Assembly: GCA_023259135.1 (NCBI GenBank)
Contig: JAHFQX010000003.1
Span: 1-35,246 of the forward strand
Direction of reading: 5' to 3'
Source: Betaproteobacteria bacterium
GTDB lineage: Bacteria; Pseudomonadota; Gammaproteobacteria; Burkholderiales; JAHFQX01
Length of the DNA stretch: 35,246 bases
In this document: in pieces, positions 18,517 to 27,837 of the stretch
Layout of the letters: each line of letters starts with the position of its first letter
How positions within the stretch are numbered: the stretch's first letter is position 1
The notes under the pieces: generated by a model
Told to the model about the DNA's origin: nothing
Databases searched by the model: none
The model's input: the letters and a program-made list of their open reading frames with translations, nothing else
Program-made: the position numbers and the translations under genes

Positions 18517-19746
18517 ATGAAAATCGCAAACCGATGGGGACTCGCCCTCGCCATGGTCATTTTCGCGGGCTTGACCGGTTGCGGTAAAAAAGAGGAACCG
18601 CCGGCTCCGGCTCCCGCCGCCCAACCCGAAGTGACGGTCAAGATCGGTCACGCCGCGCCGCTGACGGGGCCCCAAGCCCACCTGGGCAAGGACAACGAAA
18701 ACGGCGTGCGGCTGGCCATCGACGAGCTCAATGCCCAGGGCCTGGAAATCGGCGGGGCCAAGGTCAAATTCGAGTTGCTGAGCGAAGACGATCAGGCCGA
18801 TCCCAAGACCGGCACCCTCGTCGCCCAGAAGCTCATCGATGCCAAGGTGAGCGGGGTCATCGGCCACCTCAACTCCGGCACCACCATCCCGGCTTCCAAG
18901 CTCTACAACGACGCCGGCATTCCCCAAATCTCCCCCTCCGCCACCAACGTGACCTACACCCAGCAGGGCTTCAACACCGCCTTCCGGGTGATGGCCCACG
19001 ACGGCCAGCAGGGCAAGGTGCTGGGCGAGTTCGCGGTCGCCAAGCTGGGCGCCAAGAAAATCGCCATCATCGACGACCGCACGGCCTACGGCCAAGGGCT
19101 GGCCGACGAATTCGAGAAAGCCGTCAAGGGCGCGGGGGCCTCGGTAGCGGCCCGGGAGTTCACCAACGACAAGGCCACCGACTTCATGGCCATCCTCACC
19201 AAGATCAAGGGCAAGCGTCCCGACTTGGTGTTCTATGGCGGCATGGATGCCCAGGCCGGCCCCCTGGCCAAGCAGCTCAAGAGCCTGGGAATCAAGGCCA
19301 AGCTGTTGATGGGCGACGGCGGCAGCACGCCGGAATTCGTCAAGCTGGCCGGCGACGGCGCGGAAGGAGCCTATAGCTCGCTGCCGGGAGTGCCCTTGGC
19401 CCAAATGCCCGGCGGCCAAGCCTTCGGCGATAAATTTACCGCCAAGTACGGCCAGATCCAGCTTTACGCTCCGTATTGCTACGATGCCGTGTACGTGATG
19501 GTGGAAGCCATGAAAAAGGCTAATTCGACGGAGCCCGCCAAATATCTGCCGGAACTGGCCAAGATCGCCTACAAGGGAGTGACCGCCGACATCAGCTTCG
19601 ACGACAAGGGCGACATCAAGGGCGGGGCCATTACCCTTTACCAGGTAAAAAACGGCAAGTGGGAAGTGCTGGAAACCATCGGCGGCGCCGCTCCCGAGTC
19701 CGCTCCCGCCCCCGCGGCAGCGGACGGCGCGGCGAAAACTCAATAA
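18517..19746 (+). CDS. livK: Branched-chain amino acid type ABC substrate-binding lipoprotein
   Basis: A 409-residue type I periplasmic binding protein that delivers substrate to LivHM. The N-terminus has a lipoprotein signal with lipobox LTGC, Cys22 being the lipidated residue; most proteobacterial LivK proteins are soluble. The lipid anchor is followed by a Pro-Ala linker (about 27-36) and the protein ends in a second Ala-Pro tail. The core is typical: VKIGHAAPLTGPQAHLGKD, GVIGHLNSGTTIPASKLYN, KIAIIDDRTAYGQGLADEF. AAAGAGG precedes the ATG. Substrate cannot be read from sequence: Liv-type binding proteins take branched-chain amino acids, amides, urea or aromatic acids. The nearby BadI-like gene makes an aromatic or alicyclic acid possible but unproven. 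Confidence 0.93.
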   Translation: MKIANRWGLALAMVIFAGLTGCGKKEEPPAPAPAAQPEVTVKIGHAAPLTGPQAHLGKDNENGVRLAIDELNAQGLEIGGAKVKFELLSEDDQADPKTGTLVAQKLIDAKVSGVIGHLNSGTTIPASKLYNDAGIPQISPSATNVTYTQQGFNTAFRVMAHDGQQGKVLGEFAVAKLGAKKIAIIDDRTAYGQGLADEFEKAVKGAGASVAAREFTNDKATDFMAILTKIKGKRPDLVFYGGMDAQAGPLAKQLKSLGIKAKLLMGDGGSTPEFVKLAGDGAEGAYSSLPGVPLAQMPGGQAFGDKFTAKYGQIQLYAPYCYDAVYVMVEAMKKANSTEPAKYLPELAKIAYKGVTADISFDDKGDIKGGAITLYQVKNGKWEVLETIGGAAPESAPAPAAADGAAKTQ

Positions 19747-19781
19747 CCCGCCGCTAAAGAGGCGGCGCGAAAACGTCACCG

Positions 19782-19808
19782 GCGGCACCTTCGGGTGCCG
19801 CTTTTTTT
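19782..19808 (+). terminator. Rho-independent terminator between livK and livH
   Basis: GCGGCACC (19782-19789) pairs perfectly with GGTGCCGC (19794-19801) around a TTCG tetraloop and is followed by seven T. It lies inside the operon, so it probably lets only part of the transcripts through, giving more binding protein than membrane components. A second promoter for livH was not found. Confidence 0.9.
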
Positions 19809-19823
19809 GGAGCCCATCGGCCC

Positions 19824-20753
19824 TTGGACATTTTTATCCAGCAATTGGTCAACGGCGTGGTGCTGGGCAGCATCTACGCCCTGGTGGCCCTGGGCTATAC
19901 CCTGGTGTACGGCATCCTCGGGCTGATCAATTTCGCCCACGGCGAGCTGGTGATGGTGGGAGCCCTGGTGGCCTTGTCGGTGGTGCGAACCCTCAGCCCG
20001 CTGCTGCCTGGACTACCGGGCTGGGTCTTGGCGCTGCTCGGCACCGCCGTGGCGGCGGGCGTCTGCGCCTTGTTGGCGATCCTGATCGAGCGCGTGGCGT
20101 ATCGGCCGCTGCGCCATGCGCCGCGCCTGGCGCCGTTGATTACCGCCATCGGCGTTTCCATCGCGCTGCAGAATCTGGCGATGGTAATCTGGGGCCGCCA
20201 GTATCACTCCGTGCCGCCCTTGCTGCCGGCCGCTTCCCATCAATTCGCCGGGGCCGCCATCACCGAGGTGCAAATCCTCATCGTTGCGTTGGCCGCCCTC
20301 TTGATGGCCGGGCTCATCGGGCTGGTCCATCGCACCCGATTGGGACGGGCCATGCGGGCCTGCGCCGAGAATATCCAGGTAGCGGAGCTGATGGGGGTCA
20401 ACGTCAACGCCATCGTCGTCGCTGCCTTCGTCATCGGCGCGGTCCTGGCGGCGGTGGCGGGGGTCATGGTGAGCGCCAATTATGGCCTGGCCCACTACCA
20501 CATGGGATTCCTGCTGGGGCTCAAGGCTTTCACCGCGGCCGTGCTGGGCGGCATCGGCAACGTGGGGGGAGCCATGCTGGGAGGATTGCTGTTGGGCATC
20601 ATGGAAAGCCTGGGCGCCGGTTATCTCGAAGACCTCAGCGGCGGCTTCCTGGGCAGCCACTATCAGGATGTGCTGGCCTTCTTCGTGCTGATCCTGGTGC
20701 TGGTGTCGCGGCCCTCCGGACTGCTGGGGGAGCGGGTGGGGCAGCGGGCATGA
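19824..20753 (+). CDS. livH: Branched-chain amino acid type ABC transporter permease LivH
   Basis: A 309-residue inner-membrane permease with about eight hydrophobic segments. It begins MDIFIQQLVNGVVLGSIYAL and has the LivH-typical GLINFAHGELVMVGA and GLKAFTAAVLGGIGNVGGAMLGG. The start is TTG at 19824, with GGAG about 12 bp upstream in the tail of the terminator; no ATG fits. It forms the membrane channel with LivM and overlaps livM by 4 bp. Confidence 0.94.
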   Translation: MDIFIQQLVNGVVLGSIYALVALGYTLVYGILGLINFAHGELVMVGALVALSVVRTLSPLLPGLPGWVLALLGTAVAAGVCALLAILIERVAYRPLRHAPRLAPLITAIGVSIALQNLAMVIWGRQYHSVPPLLPAASHQFAGAAITEVQILIVALAALLMAGLIGLVHRTRLGRAMRACAENIQVAELMGVNVNAIVVAAFVIGAVLAAVAGVMVSANYGLAHYHMGFLLGLKAFTAAVLGGIGNVGGAMLGGLLLGIMESLGAGYLEDLSGGFLGSHYQDVLAFFVLILVLVSRPSGLLGERVGQRA

Positions 20754-21819
20754 AGCGCCGGTGGACGCTGTGGATCGCTTATGCGCTGCTGGCCGCGGCG
20801 CTGGCGGCGCTGCCTTTCTTGGTGGAGCAAAACCTGGGCCGCACCTGGGTCCGCACCCTGGACTTCGCCCTGCTGTACATCATGCTGGCCCTGGGGCTGA
20901 ACATCGTGGTGGGCTACGCCGGACTGCTGGATCTGGGCTATATCGCTTTCTACGCGGTGGGGGCCTATGCCTATGCCTTGCTGGCTTCCCCCCACTTCGG
21001 CATCCACGGGCCGTTCTGGGCGCTGCTGCCCCTGGGGGCGATGCTTGCCGCCTTGTTCGGCGCGCTGCTGGGGGCGCCGACTTTGCGGCTGCGGGGGGAT
21101 TACCTGGCCATCGTCACCCTGGGCTTCGGCGAAATCGTCCGCATCTTTCTCAATAATCTCAACGCTCCCGTCAACATCACCAACGGCCCCCAGGGAGTCA
21201 ATCTGGTGGACCCCATCCGACTCGGCAATTGGTCGTGGGGGCGCTCCCAGAGCTGGCTGGGCGTGGAATTCAGCAGCGCCCAGCTCTACTACTACGTGTT
21301 CTTGGCGTTGGCCTTGCTGATTATTCTCGCCAGCCTGCGGCTGGAGAATTCCCGCATCGGCCGCGCCTGGGAAGCCATCCGGGAAGACGAGGTGGCGGCG
21401 GCGGCGATGGGCATCAACACCCGCAACATCAAGCTGCTGGCCTTCGCCATGGGGGCTTCCTTCGGCGGCGTGTCGGGGGGGCTGTTCGCCAGCTTCCAGG
21501 GCTTCGTCAGCCCCGAGAGCTTCGGCTTGATGGAATCCATCACGGTGCTGTGCATGGTGGTGCTGGGGGGCATGGGCCACATCCCCGGCGTGATTCTCGG
21601 CGCGCTGCTGCTGACGCTGATGCCCGAGGTGTTGCGCCATACCATCGTGCCGCTGCAAAAAACCCTGTTCGGCCAAGTGGTGGTGGACGCCGAGGCGGCT
21701 CGCATGCTGCTGTTCGGACTGGCGCTGATTTGGGCGATGCAGTGGCGGCCGGCGGGCTTGTGGCCCTCCCCGACGCGGCGCCGGGAGCTGGCCCGGCGGC
21801 AGCAGCCGGAGGCGGGCCC

Positions 21820-21823
<4 letters not shown>
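20750..21823 (+). CDS. livM: Branched-chain amino acid type ABC transporter permease LivM
   Basis: A 357-residue permease, second half of the channel. LALGLNIVVGYAGLLDLGYIAFYAVGAYAYALL and the cytoplasmic loop GRAWEAIREDEVAAAAMGINTRNIKLLAFA are hallmarks of LivM, the latter containing the EAA-like coupling region. The C-terminus is basic and cytoplasmic. It overlaps livH (ATGA) and livG (GTGA), so the four genes are translationally coupled. Confidence 0.94.
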
Positions 21824-22592
<769 letters not shown>

Positions 22593-22596
<4 letters not shown>

Positions 22597-23300
22597 GCCT
22601 GCTGGAAGTGCGGGGCTTGCAAGTGGCCTACGGCGGCATCCGGGCGGTGCGGGGCATCGACCTGGACGTCCCGGAGGGCGAGGTGCGCTGCCTCATCGGC
22701 GCCAACGGCGCGGGCAAGACCAGCACTTTGAAAGCGCTATCCGGATTGCTGACGCCGGCCGCCGGCGGAATTCGCTACGACGGGCAAGACATCGTGGGCA
22801 TCCCACCTCACCGGCTGGTGCGGCAAGGCTTGGCAATGGCGCCGGAGGGACGAGGCATCTTCGGCCGCCTGACGGTGCTGGAAAATTTACAGATGGGGGC
22901 TTATTCGCAAACCGGATCGGCCCGCATCCAAAGCAGTCTGGAACGCGTCTTCGAGTTGTTTCCCCGCTTAGCTGAGCGGCGCCGGCAAACCGCCGGAACC
23001 TTGTCGGGGGGCGAACAGCAGATGCTGAGCCTGGGCCGTGCCCTCATGGCCCGTCCCCGTCTCTTGCTGCTCGACGAGCCCACCATGGGACTGGCTCCCC
23101 GCATGGTCAGCGCGGTGTTCGATGCGCTGCGGCTGATCGCCGGGCAGGGAGTCACCTTGCTGCTGGTGGAGCAGAACGCGCGCATGGCCTTGCGGCTGGC
23201 GAATTACGGCTATGTGCTGGAGAGCGGAACCGTGGCCTTGCAGGGAACCGCGGAAACCCTGGCCGAAGACCCCAGGGTCAGGGAAGCCTACCTGGGCTAG
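22593..23300 (+). CDS. livF: ABC transporter ATP-binding protein LivF
   Basis: A 235-residue ATPase, partner of LivG. Walker A GANGAGKTSTL, signature LSGGEQQMLSLGRAL, Walker B LLLLDEPTMGLAP and switch LVEQNARMAL are intact, and the C-terminus DPRVREAYLG is typical of LivF. The GTG at 22593 overlaps the livG stop by 4 bp. The 3' end overlaps the convergent TonB-like gene by 23 bp, with no terminator visible between them. Confidence 0.95.
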
Positions 23301-23988
23301 GCGAAAGAATAGGGGAGCGGCGGGATTCCGGCCCCCCCGGGTCGACGGGATCCAGGTCGTAATTCACGCGCACCACCAGCCGGCTTTTCACCTTGCGGCC
23401 ATCCTTTTCGCCCGGGGTGAAGCGGGCTTGCCGGAAAGCCGCGATGGCGGAGGCTTCGAACAGATCCTCCGGCTCGGCGCTCAGCACCGAAACATCGTCT
23501 ACCGATCCCAATTCGTTGATCAGCAGCAACAGGGTCACCACCCCGCTTTGGTTCCGTTGGGCGGCTTGTTCCGGATAAGCCGGCTCGACGCGCTCCAGGG
23601 CGCGGGGATAAACATCCAGTTGGCGGGCTGGATAATAAGTGGGGTCGCCGATGAAGGGTACGCCACCCGGCGGTGGCGGCGGAGCCTGGGCGGTTTCCTC
23701 CGGTTGCGGCGTCGGCGGCGCAACCGGCTCCGCTTCGGGGGCTTCGATGGGAGACTTCGCATCGCTGGGAGCCGATGGCAGCGCGACAACGCTGGCCGAA
23801 GCCGGGATCAAGTGGGCCCGGATGGCCCAACGGCCGCCGGCGGGCGAGGCGGGCCGGGCGCCCACTCCCAGCATCAGCGCCAGGTGCAGCGCCACCGAGG
23901 CCGCCAAGGCCGCCGACAGCCGGAATGCCAGCGGGGCTTGGAGCGACTCGCGCAATCCGAGAAGCCCAGTTTTTTTCGCGATGCTCAT
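23278..23988 (-). CDS. TonB-like energy transducer protein
   Basis: A 236-residue protein with one N-terminal membrane segment (about residues 22-44; FRLSAALAASVALHLALML), a Pro/Glu-rich periplasmic spacer (about 75-110, with APPPPPGGVP) and a C-terminal TonB-like domain with repeated beta-strand pattern (VEPAYPEQAAQRNQSGVV, FEASAIAAFRQARFTPGEKDGRKVKS). TonB couples the proton motive force to outer-membrane receptors, together with ExbB and ExbD, which are not in this window. The start ATG at 23988 gives a sensible short cytoplasmic tail; the open frame runs on upstream as a shadow of dsbC. It follows dsbC by 38 bp on the same strand. The receptor it serves is unknown. Confidence 0.82.
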   Translation of the reverse strand: MSIAKKTGLLGLRESLQAPLAFRLSAALAASVALHLALMLGVGARPASPAGGRWAIRAHLIPASASVVALPSAPSDAKSPIEAPEAEPVAPPTPQPEETAQAPPPPPGGVPFIGDPTYYPARQLDVYPRALERVEPAYPEQAAQRNQSGVVTLLLLINELGSVDDVSVLSAEPEDLFEASAIAAFRQARFTPGEKDGRKVKSRLVVRVNYDLDPVDPGGPESRRSPILSPSPGRLP

Positions 23989-24026
23989 CCAGGGGCGCGG
24001 GCCGGGGGCGATGCTCCCGCGAAAAA

Positions 24027-24743
24027 TCAGCGGCTCGCCGCGTCCAGCGCCTTTTCCAACTGAGCCGCGGAGATAGCTCCGGGCACCCGTTGACCGTCGG
24101 CGAAAAACAGCGTGGGGGTGCCGGTGATCCGCAGTTTCTGGCCGAGCTTGACGATTTTGTCCACGGGGTTGTCGCACTTGTCGGTGGCCCTGGGGTTGGT
24201 TCCGGACAATATCAGATCTCCCCAGGCCTTGGCCGGATCGGCGGAACACCAGATGCGCCGTGCCTTCTCGGGCGCCGCCGGATGCAGGCTCTCGAGGGGA
24301 TAGAGAAAAGTGTAAAGAGTGACATTGGTGACCTTGACCAGTTCTTCTTCCAGCCGCCGACAGAACGGACAATCGGGGTCGGAAAAAATCGCCAGCTTGC
24401 GCCGGCCGTCGCCTTTCACCGTCTTGAAGGCCCACTCCAGCGGCAGGCTGTCGAACTTGACGGCCGCCAGTTTTTTCCTGCGCTCCTCGGTGACGTTAGC
24501 CAGGTTGCGGGTTTCTATGATGTTGCCGTCCACCAGAAAACTGAAGGGCTCGTCGGTATAGAACACTTGCCCTTCCACCACGACTTCGTAAAGACCCAGG
24601 TACGGGGTGCGGGTAACGCTTTCCACCCTGGCCTTGGGAAATTTGGCCTGGAAGGCTTTCTTCACCGTGGCTTCATCGGCCCAGGCCCCGGCGGCACTTG
24701 CCGTCAGAGCCAGACTCAACAACAAACTTACTAAACCGCGCAT
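24027..24743 (-). CDS. dsbC: Periplasmic disulfide isomerase DsbC
   Basis: A 238-residue precursor with signal peptide (about 1-22; ends AGAWA). The N-terminal dimerisation domain (about 23-90; YEVVVEGQVFYTDEPFSFLVDGNII) is followed by a thioredoxin fold with active-site CPFC (Cys125-Cys128) in FSDPDCPFCRRLEE and the cis-proline loop ITGTPTLFFADG. A second Cys pair (IWCSAD, DKCDNP) fits the structural disulfide of DsbC. It rearranges wrong disulfides in the periplasm and is kept reduced by DsbD. AAGGA lies before the ATG. It follows the UbiH-family gene by 22 bp, a pairing I associate with betaproteobacteria. Confidence 0.94.
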   Translation of the reverse strand: MRGLVSLLLSLALTASAAGAWADEATVKKAFQAKFPKARVESVTRTPYLGLYEVVVEGQVFYTDEPFSFLVDGNIIETRNLANVTEERRKKLAAVKFDSLPLEWAFKTVKGDGRRKLAIFSDPDCPFCRRLEEELVKVTNVTLYTFLYPLESLHPAAPEKARRIWCSADPAKAWGDLILSGTNPRATDKCDNPVDKIVKLGQKLRITGTPTLFFADGQRVPGAISAAQLEKALDAASR

Positions 24744-24765
24744 GGTGATCCTTGAGGTTGTCCGG

Positions 24766-25944
24766 CTACGCCATGGCGGCGCGGGCCAGGAATTTTTTAA
24801 GGGGAGCCAGCCGGTCGGTGACCCGCAGCCCACAATCGCCCAACACAGCCATGGCCGGCTGGCGGCTGGCAAACATGCGCTGCAAGCCGTCGGTGGCCCA
24901 CTGCACCCCCAGGATGTCTTCCCGGCGAGCCCGCTCGAAGCGGCGCAACACCCCCTCATCGCCGATGTCCTCCCGGGGACCACGCTCCGACAAAACCTTG
25001 GCTAGTTGCTCGGCATCCCGCAGGCCCAGGTTGACGCCTTGTCCCGCTAAGGGGTGAACGCCGTGGGCCGCGTCCCCCGCCAAGGCGAAGCGGGGTTTCA
25101 CCAGCCGCTCCACGCGGCAAAAGCGCAAGGGAAAAGCCGCTGCGGGAGTAATGAGTTCCATATCCCCGAGGACCTGTCCGGAAGCCTCCGCCACGGCGGC
25201 GCATAATTCCGCGGAAGACATGGCCATCAATCGCTCCCCCTGATCAAGATTCGCCGACCAGACCATGGATACCCTCCGGCCCGGCAAGGGCAGCAGCGCC
25301 AGCACGCCATCCTCCCGGAACCATTGCCGGGCCATGCCCCGGTGGGCGCGGCCGCAGGCGAAATTGGCCACCACCCCGCGCTGGTCGTAGTCTCGTTCAT
25401 GCCACGGCATCCCCGCCCACTGCCGAGCTTGGGAGCGGACGCCATCGGCCCCCACCGCCAGTCTGGCGAGCAATTCGCCACCATCCCCGAGTCGCGCCGC
25501 GATGCGATCCGGAAACCATTCCAACGATGTCGCCCGGGCCGGCCGGAACAGCCGCAAATGGGCTTGCCGCCTCAAAATGGGCTCCAGGGCGGATCGCATG
25601 GCCCGCTCTTCGACGATGGTGGCCAAAGCCCGGACGCCAGATCGGTAGGCGCTGAATTCCAGAGCGGGCTCGTTCCCGCGAGTAAAAATCAGCATGCCGG
25701 TGACCGCCGCGATACGCTCCCGAGGAATGGCGCTCCATGCTCCCCAGCGGTCCAGAAAAGCGCTCCGGCCCGGGCCGATCGCGTAAATCCGGCTGCCCCA
25801 TTCGTGGGGTTCCGCTTCCGGTTCGCGGGGCTCCACCAGCGCCGTTCGCAACCCCTCCCCCGCCAAGGCAAGGCTCAGGGCCGAGCCCACCAGCCCGGCC
25901 CCCAGCACGATCACGTCATGCTCAATTTGTGCTGTCGATGACAT
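24766..25944 (-). CDS. UbiH/UbiI/COQ6-family FAD-dependent hydroxylase
   Basis: A 392-residue flavoprotein monooxygenase. The N-terminal FAD motif is VIVLGAGLVGSALSLALAGEG, the mid motif AVGADGVRSQAR carries the conserved DG, and the C-terminal FAD ribose motif is FALAGDAAHGVHPLAGQG. This combination defines the ubiquinone ring hydroxylase family, which adds a hydroxyl to C1, C5 or C6 of the ring using NAD(P)H and oxygen; which position cannot be told here. The ATG at 25944 starts just before IEHDVIVLG; upstream codons overlap the acyl-CoA dehydrogenase remnant, whose 3' end overlaps this gene by 23 bp. It heads the ubi-dsbC-tonB row. Confidence 0.88.
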   Translation of the reverse strand: MSSTAQIEHDVIVLGAGLVGSALSLALAGEGLRTALVEPREPEAEPHEWGSRIYAIGPGRSAFLDRWGAWSAIPRERIAAVTGMLIFTRGNEPALEFSAYRSGVRALATIVEERAMRSALEPILRRQAHLRLFRPARATSLEWFPDRIAARLGDGGELLARLAVGADGVRSQARQWAGMPWHERDYDQRGVVANFACGRAHRGMARQWFREDGVLALLPLPGRRVSMVWSANLDQGERLMAMSSAELCAAVAEASGQVLGDMELITPAAAFPLRFCRVERLVKPRFALAGDAAHGVHPLAGQGVNLGLRDAEQLAKVLSERGPREDIGDEGVLRRFERARREDILGVQWATDGLQRMFASRQPAMAVLGDCGLRVTDRLAPLKKFLARAAMA

Positions 25945-26134
25945 AGCGCCCGATGATATTGCGCTGGATCTGGTTGGTGCCCTCGATGATCTGGGTGACG
26001 GCATCCCGAAAATAGCGCTCGATGGGGTTGTCCTTGGAAATCTCCGCCGCCCGCGGGGCGACCCGGTTGCGGGCCGCCGTCTCGATCATTTTCCGCAACT
26101 GCTGCTGGTCTTCCAAAGAAAAATGCGCTGCCAT
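25922..26134 (-). pseudogene. Acyl-CoA dehydrogenase remnant with internal deletion
   Basis: A 70-residue open frame made of the two ends of an acyl-CoA dehydrogenase. Residues 1-37 match the N-terminal helix pattern (EDQQQLRKMIETAARNRVAP, then RAAEI), and from about residue 38 the sequence is the family's extreme C-terminal motif ERYFRDAVTQIIEGTNQIQR, which includes the IxEGTN segment holding the catalytic glutamate in many members. The family's usual length is about 380, so roughly 300 residues, including most of the FAD and substrate site, are gone, yet the junction is in frame. A perfect AGGAGG ribosome site stands before the ATG. A dehydrogenase is impossible; a translated small protein remains possible. 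Confidence 0.8.
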
Positions 26135-26298
26135 CGACTCCTCCTGAAAGCGCTATCCGAACAAACAAGCTTTGGTATGCATCACCGGGCTCAATCATGC
26201 AGCCCCCGGGACGGCGGCGCAACACCGCTGGCGCCGTTGTGCCGGGGACGCTAGAATTCAAGCCTTTCCCGTCGCGTTTTCACTGTGAGTTCTCAATC

Positions 26299-26862
26299 AT
26301 GCCGCTATCCGCTTCTGCCCCTCGCAAGCTCAGCCATCACCGGACCATCCATTGCCGCGGCTATGAACGGGAAGACGGCCTGTGGGATATCGAGGGCCAT
26401 TTGGTGGACGCCAAGACCTTCCCGGTTCCCTTCGCCCATCGGAACGGCATGATCCAGCCCGGCGAACCCATCCACGAAATGTGGGTGCGATTCACCATAG
26501 ACCTGGATTTCTTGATCCATGACGTGGAGGCCGTCGCGGATTCCCACCCCCATAGGGCTTGCGGGGAAGTCCCGCCCCGCTTCAAGCGTCTCAAGGGACT
26601 CACCATCGGCCCGGGGTGGAAGAAAAAAGTCGGCGAGCTGCTGGGCGGAACCCAGGGCTGCACCCATTTGGTGGAGCTGCTGGGACCCTTGGCCACCACG
26701 GCCTACCAAACCCTTTACCCGTTTCGCAAGGAGCGGGACATGGCCGCCGGCACATACCGGCCGGCGGTGCTGGATACTTGCCATGCCCTGGCCAGCGACG
26801 GCGAGGCAGTGCGCATGCTCTGGCCGGAACACTACACCGGTCGCCGCGAAAAAGCCGGCTGA
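26299..26862 (+). CDS. DUF2889 family protein
   Basis: A 187-residue protein starting MPLSASAPRKLSHHRTIHCRGYEREDGLWDIEGHLVDAK, which is the pattern of the DUF2889 family. It contains IHEMWVRFTIDLDFLIHDVEA and ends in a helical part with GGTQGCTHLVELLGPLATTA. No signal peptide, membrane segment or known catalytic motif is seen. Its function is unknown. It is divergent from the acyl-CoA dehydrogenase remnant (164 bp between starts) and convergent with the BadI-like gene, and both neighbours concern CoA-thioester catabolism, so a role there is a guess from context. Upstream, TAGAAT at 26252 could be a -10 without a clear -35. The ribosome site is weak. Confidence 0.85.
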   Translation: MPLSASAPRKLSHHRTIHCRGYEREDGLWDIEGHLVDAKTFPVPFAHRNGMIQPGEPIHEMWVRFTIDLDFLIHDVEAVADSHPHRACGEVPPRFKRLKGLTIGPGWKKKVGELLGGTQGCTHLVELLGPLATTAYQTLYPFRKERDMAAGTYRPAVLDTCHALASDGEAVRMLWPEHYTGRREKAG

Positions 26863-26868
26863 GCCGGC
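26849..26868 (-). terminator. Terminator of the BadI-like gene
   Basis: Read on the minus strand, GCCGGC-TCA-GCCGGC (26868 to 26854) is followed by five T (26853-26849). It begins 8 bp past the stop of the BadI-like gene and overlaps the stop codon of the convergent DUF2889 gene. Confidence 0.7.
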
Positions 26869-26876
26869 CTTTCCCG

Positions 26877-27674
26877 TTATTTCGCGTATTTGTGGAAGTC
26901 GGGCTTGCGCTTCTCGTTGAAGGCGGCCACTCCTTCCCGTGACTCGTCGGTGCCATAGTACAGCCGCACCGCCTCGAAGCCCAGGGCGCCGATGCCCCGG
27001 ATATTTTCCGAGTCGGCGTTGAAGGAGCGCTTGGCGATGGCGATGGCAGTGGGGCTCTTCTCGGCCAGCTCGGCGCACCAGCGGTCCACCTCAGCGTCCA
27101 ATTCCTCGTGGGGCACCACTTTGTTCACTAGCCCCATTTCCAGCGCTTCCTTGGCGCTGTAGCGGCGGCACATGTACCAGATTTCCCGGGCCTTCTTTTC
27201 GCCGACGCAACGGGCCAGGTAAGCGGTTCCGAAACCCGGATCCACCGAGCCTACCTTGGGGCCGACTTGGCCGAATTGAGCTTTCTCCGAAGCGATGGTC
27301 ATGTCGCACAGCACCGCCAGCACGTTGCCGCCGCCGATAGCGAAACCCTGCACCTTGGCAATGACGGGGACCGCCGCGTCCCGAATCAGGGACTGCAATT
27401 CGTCCATGGGCAGTCCCAGCCGACCGCGGCCGCCGTAGCTGCCGGTGGCGCCGGAGGAGCCGTGGGCGGATTGGTCGCCGCCAGTGCAGAATGCCTTGTC
27501 GCCGGCGCCGGCAAGCACGATGGCGGAAACGCCCTTGTCGCAACTGGCATCCCGGAAGGCCAGAATCAGCTCTTCAACCGTTTGGGGGCGGACTGCGTTA
27601 TAAACCTGGGGGCGATTGATAGTGATATAAGCCGTCCGATTCTTTTTTTGGTAGAGAACATCGGTGAATTCCAT
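26877..27674 (-). CDS. badI: 2-ketocyclohexanecarboxyl-CoA hydrolase (BadI-like), crotonase family
   Basis: A 265-residue crotonase-fold enzyme. BadI opens the ring of 2-ketocyclohexanecarboxyl-CoA to pimelyl-CoA in benzoate and cyclohexanecarboxylate breakdown. The sequence follows the BadI pattern closely along its length: AIVLAGAGDKAFCTGGDQSAHG, GRLGLPMDELQSLIRD, VQGFAIGGGNVLAVLCDMTIASE, FGQVGPKVGSVDPGFGTAYLAR, EKKAREIWYMCRRYSAKEA and DESREGVAAFNEKRKPDFHKY. The oxyanion-hole glycines (CTGGDQ, GGGN) are present. MenB and other enoyl-CoA hydratases are related; the VGSVDPGFGTAYLAR and EIWYMCRRY segments favour BadI. AAGGA lies before the ATG. No other bad, ali or pim gene is in the window apart from the dehydrogenase remnant. 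Confidence 0.83.
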   Translation of the reverse strand: MEFTDVLYQKKNRTAYITINRPQVYNAVRPQTVEELILAFRDASCDKGVSAIVLAGAGDKAFCTGGDQSAHGSSGATGSYGGRGRLGLPMDELQSLIRDAAVPVIAKVQGFAIGGGNVLAVLCDMTIASEKAQFGQVGPKVGSVDPGFGTAYLARCVGEKKAREIWYMCRRYSAKEALEMGLVNKVVPHEELDAEVDRWCAELAEKSPTAIAIAKRSFNADSENIRGIGALGFEAVRLYYGTDESREGVAAFNEKRKPDFHKYAK

Positions 27675-27765
27675 GTTGGGTTCCTTAGTGATGTGTTGAG
27701 TTCGTGAGACCTCGCCGCACCCAATCCGGCAGCGACCGAGGGAATCCCGATTATACCGTTCGGCC

Positions 27766-27794
27766 TTGGGACGGCGGCCTTGACATGCTAGAAT
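27766..27794 (+). promoter_or_regulatory. Candidate lpxC promoter
   Basis: TTGGGA (27766-27771, 4 of 6), a 17-bp spacer and TAGAAT (27789-27794, 5 of 6) preceded by TGC, an extended -10. It lies 44 bp before the lpxC ATG. A TTGACA at 27780 is present but has no -10 at the right distance. Confidence 0.5.
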
Positions 27795-27837
27795 ACTGTT
27801 TCAAAAAGGATTGGCGGACTACCGCCGAATTGGCCTC

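Noticed and set aside
26215-26243. Inverted repeat CGGCGCAAC / GTTGTGCCG upstream of the DUF2889 gene
   Set aside because: Nine pairs with one wobble in very GC-rich sequence; no T-run and no promoter context to support an operator or terminator.
27811-27837. TTG start for lpxC nine codons upstream
   Set aside because: The family start MIKQRTL is at 27838, and AAGGA is only one base from the TTG, too close for initiation.
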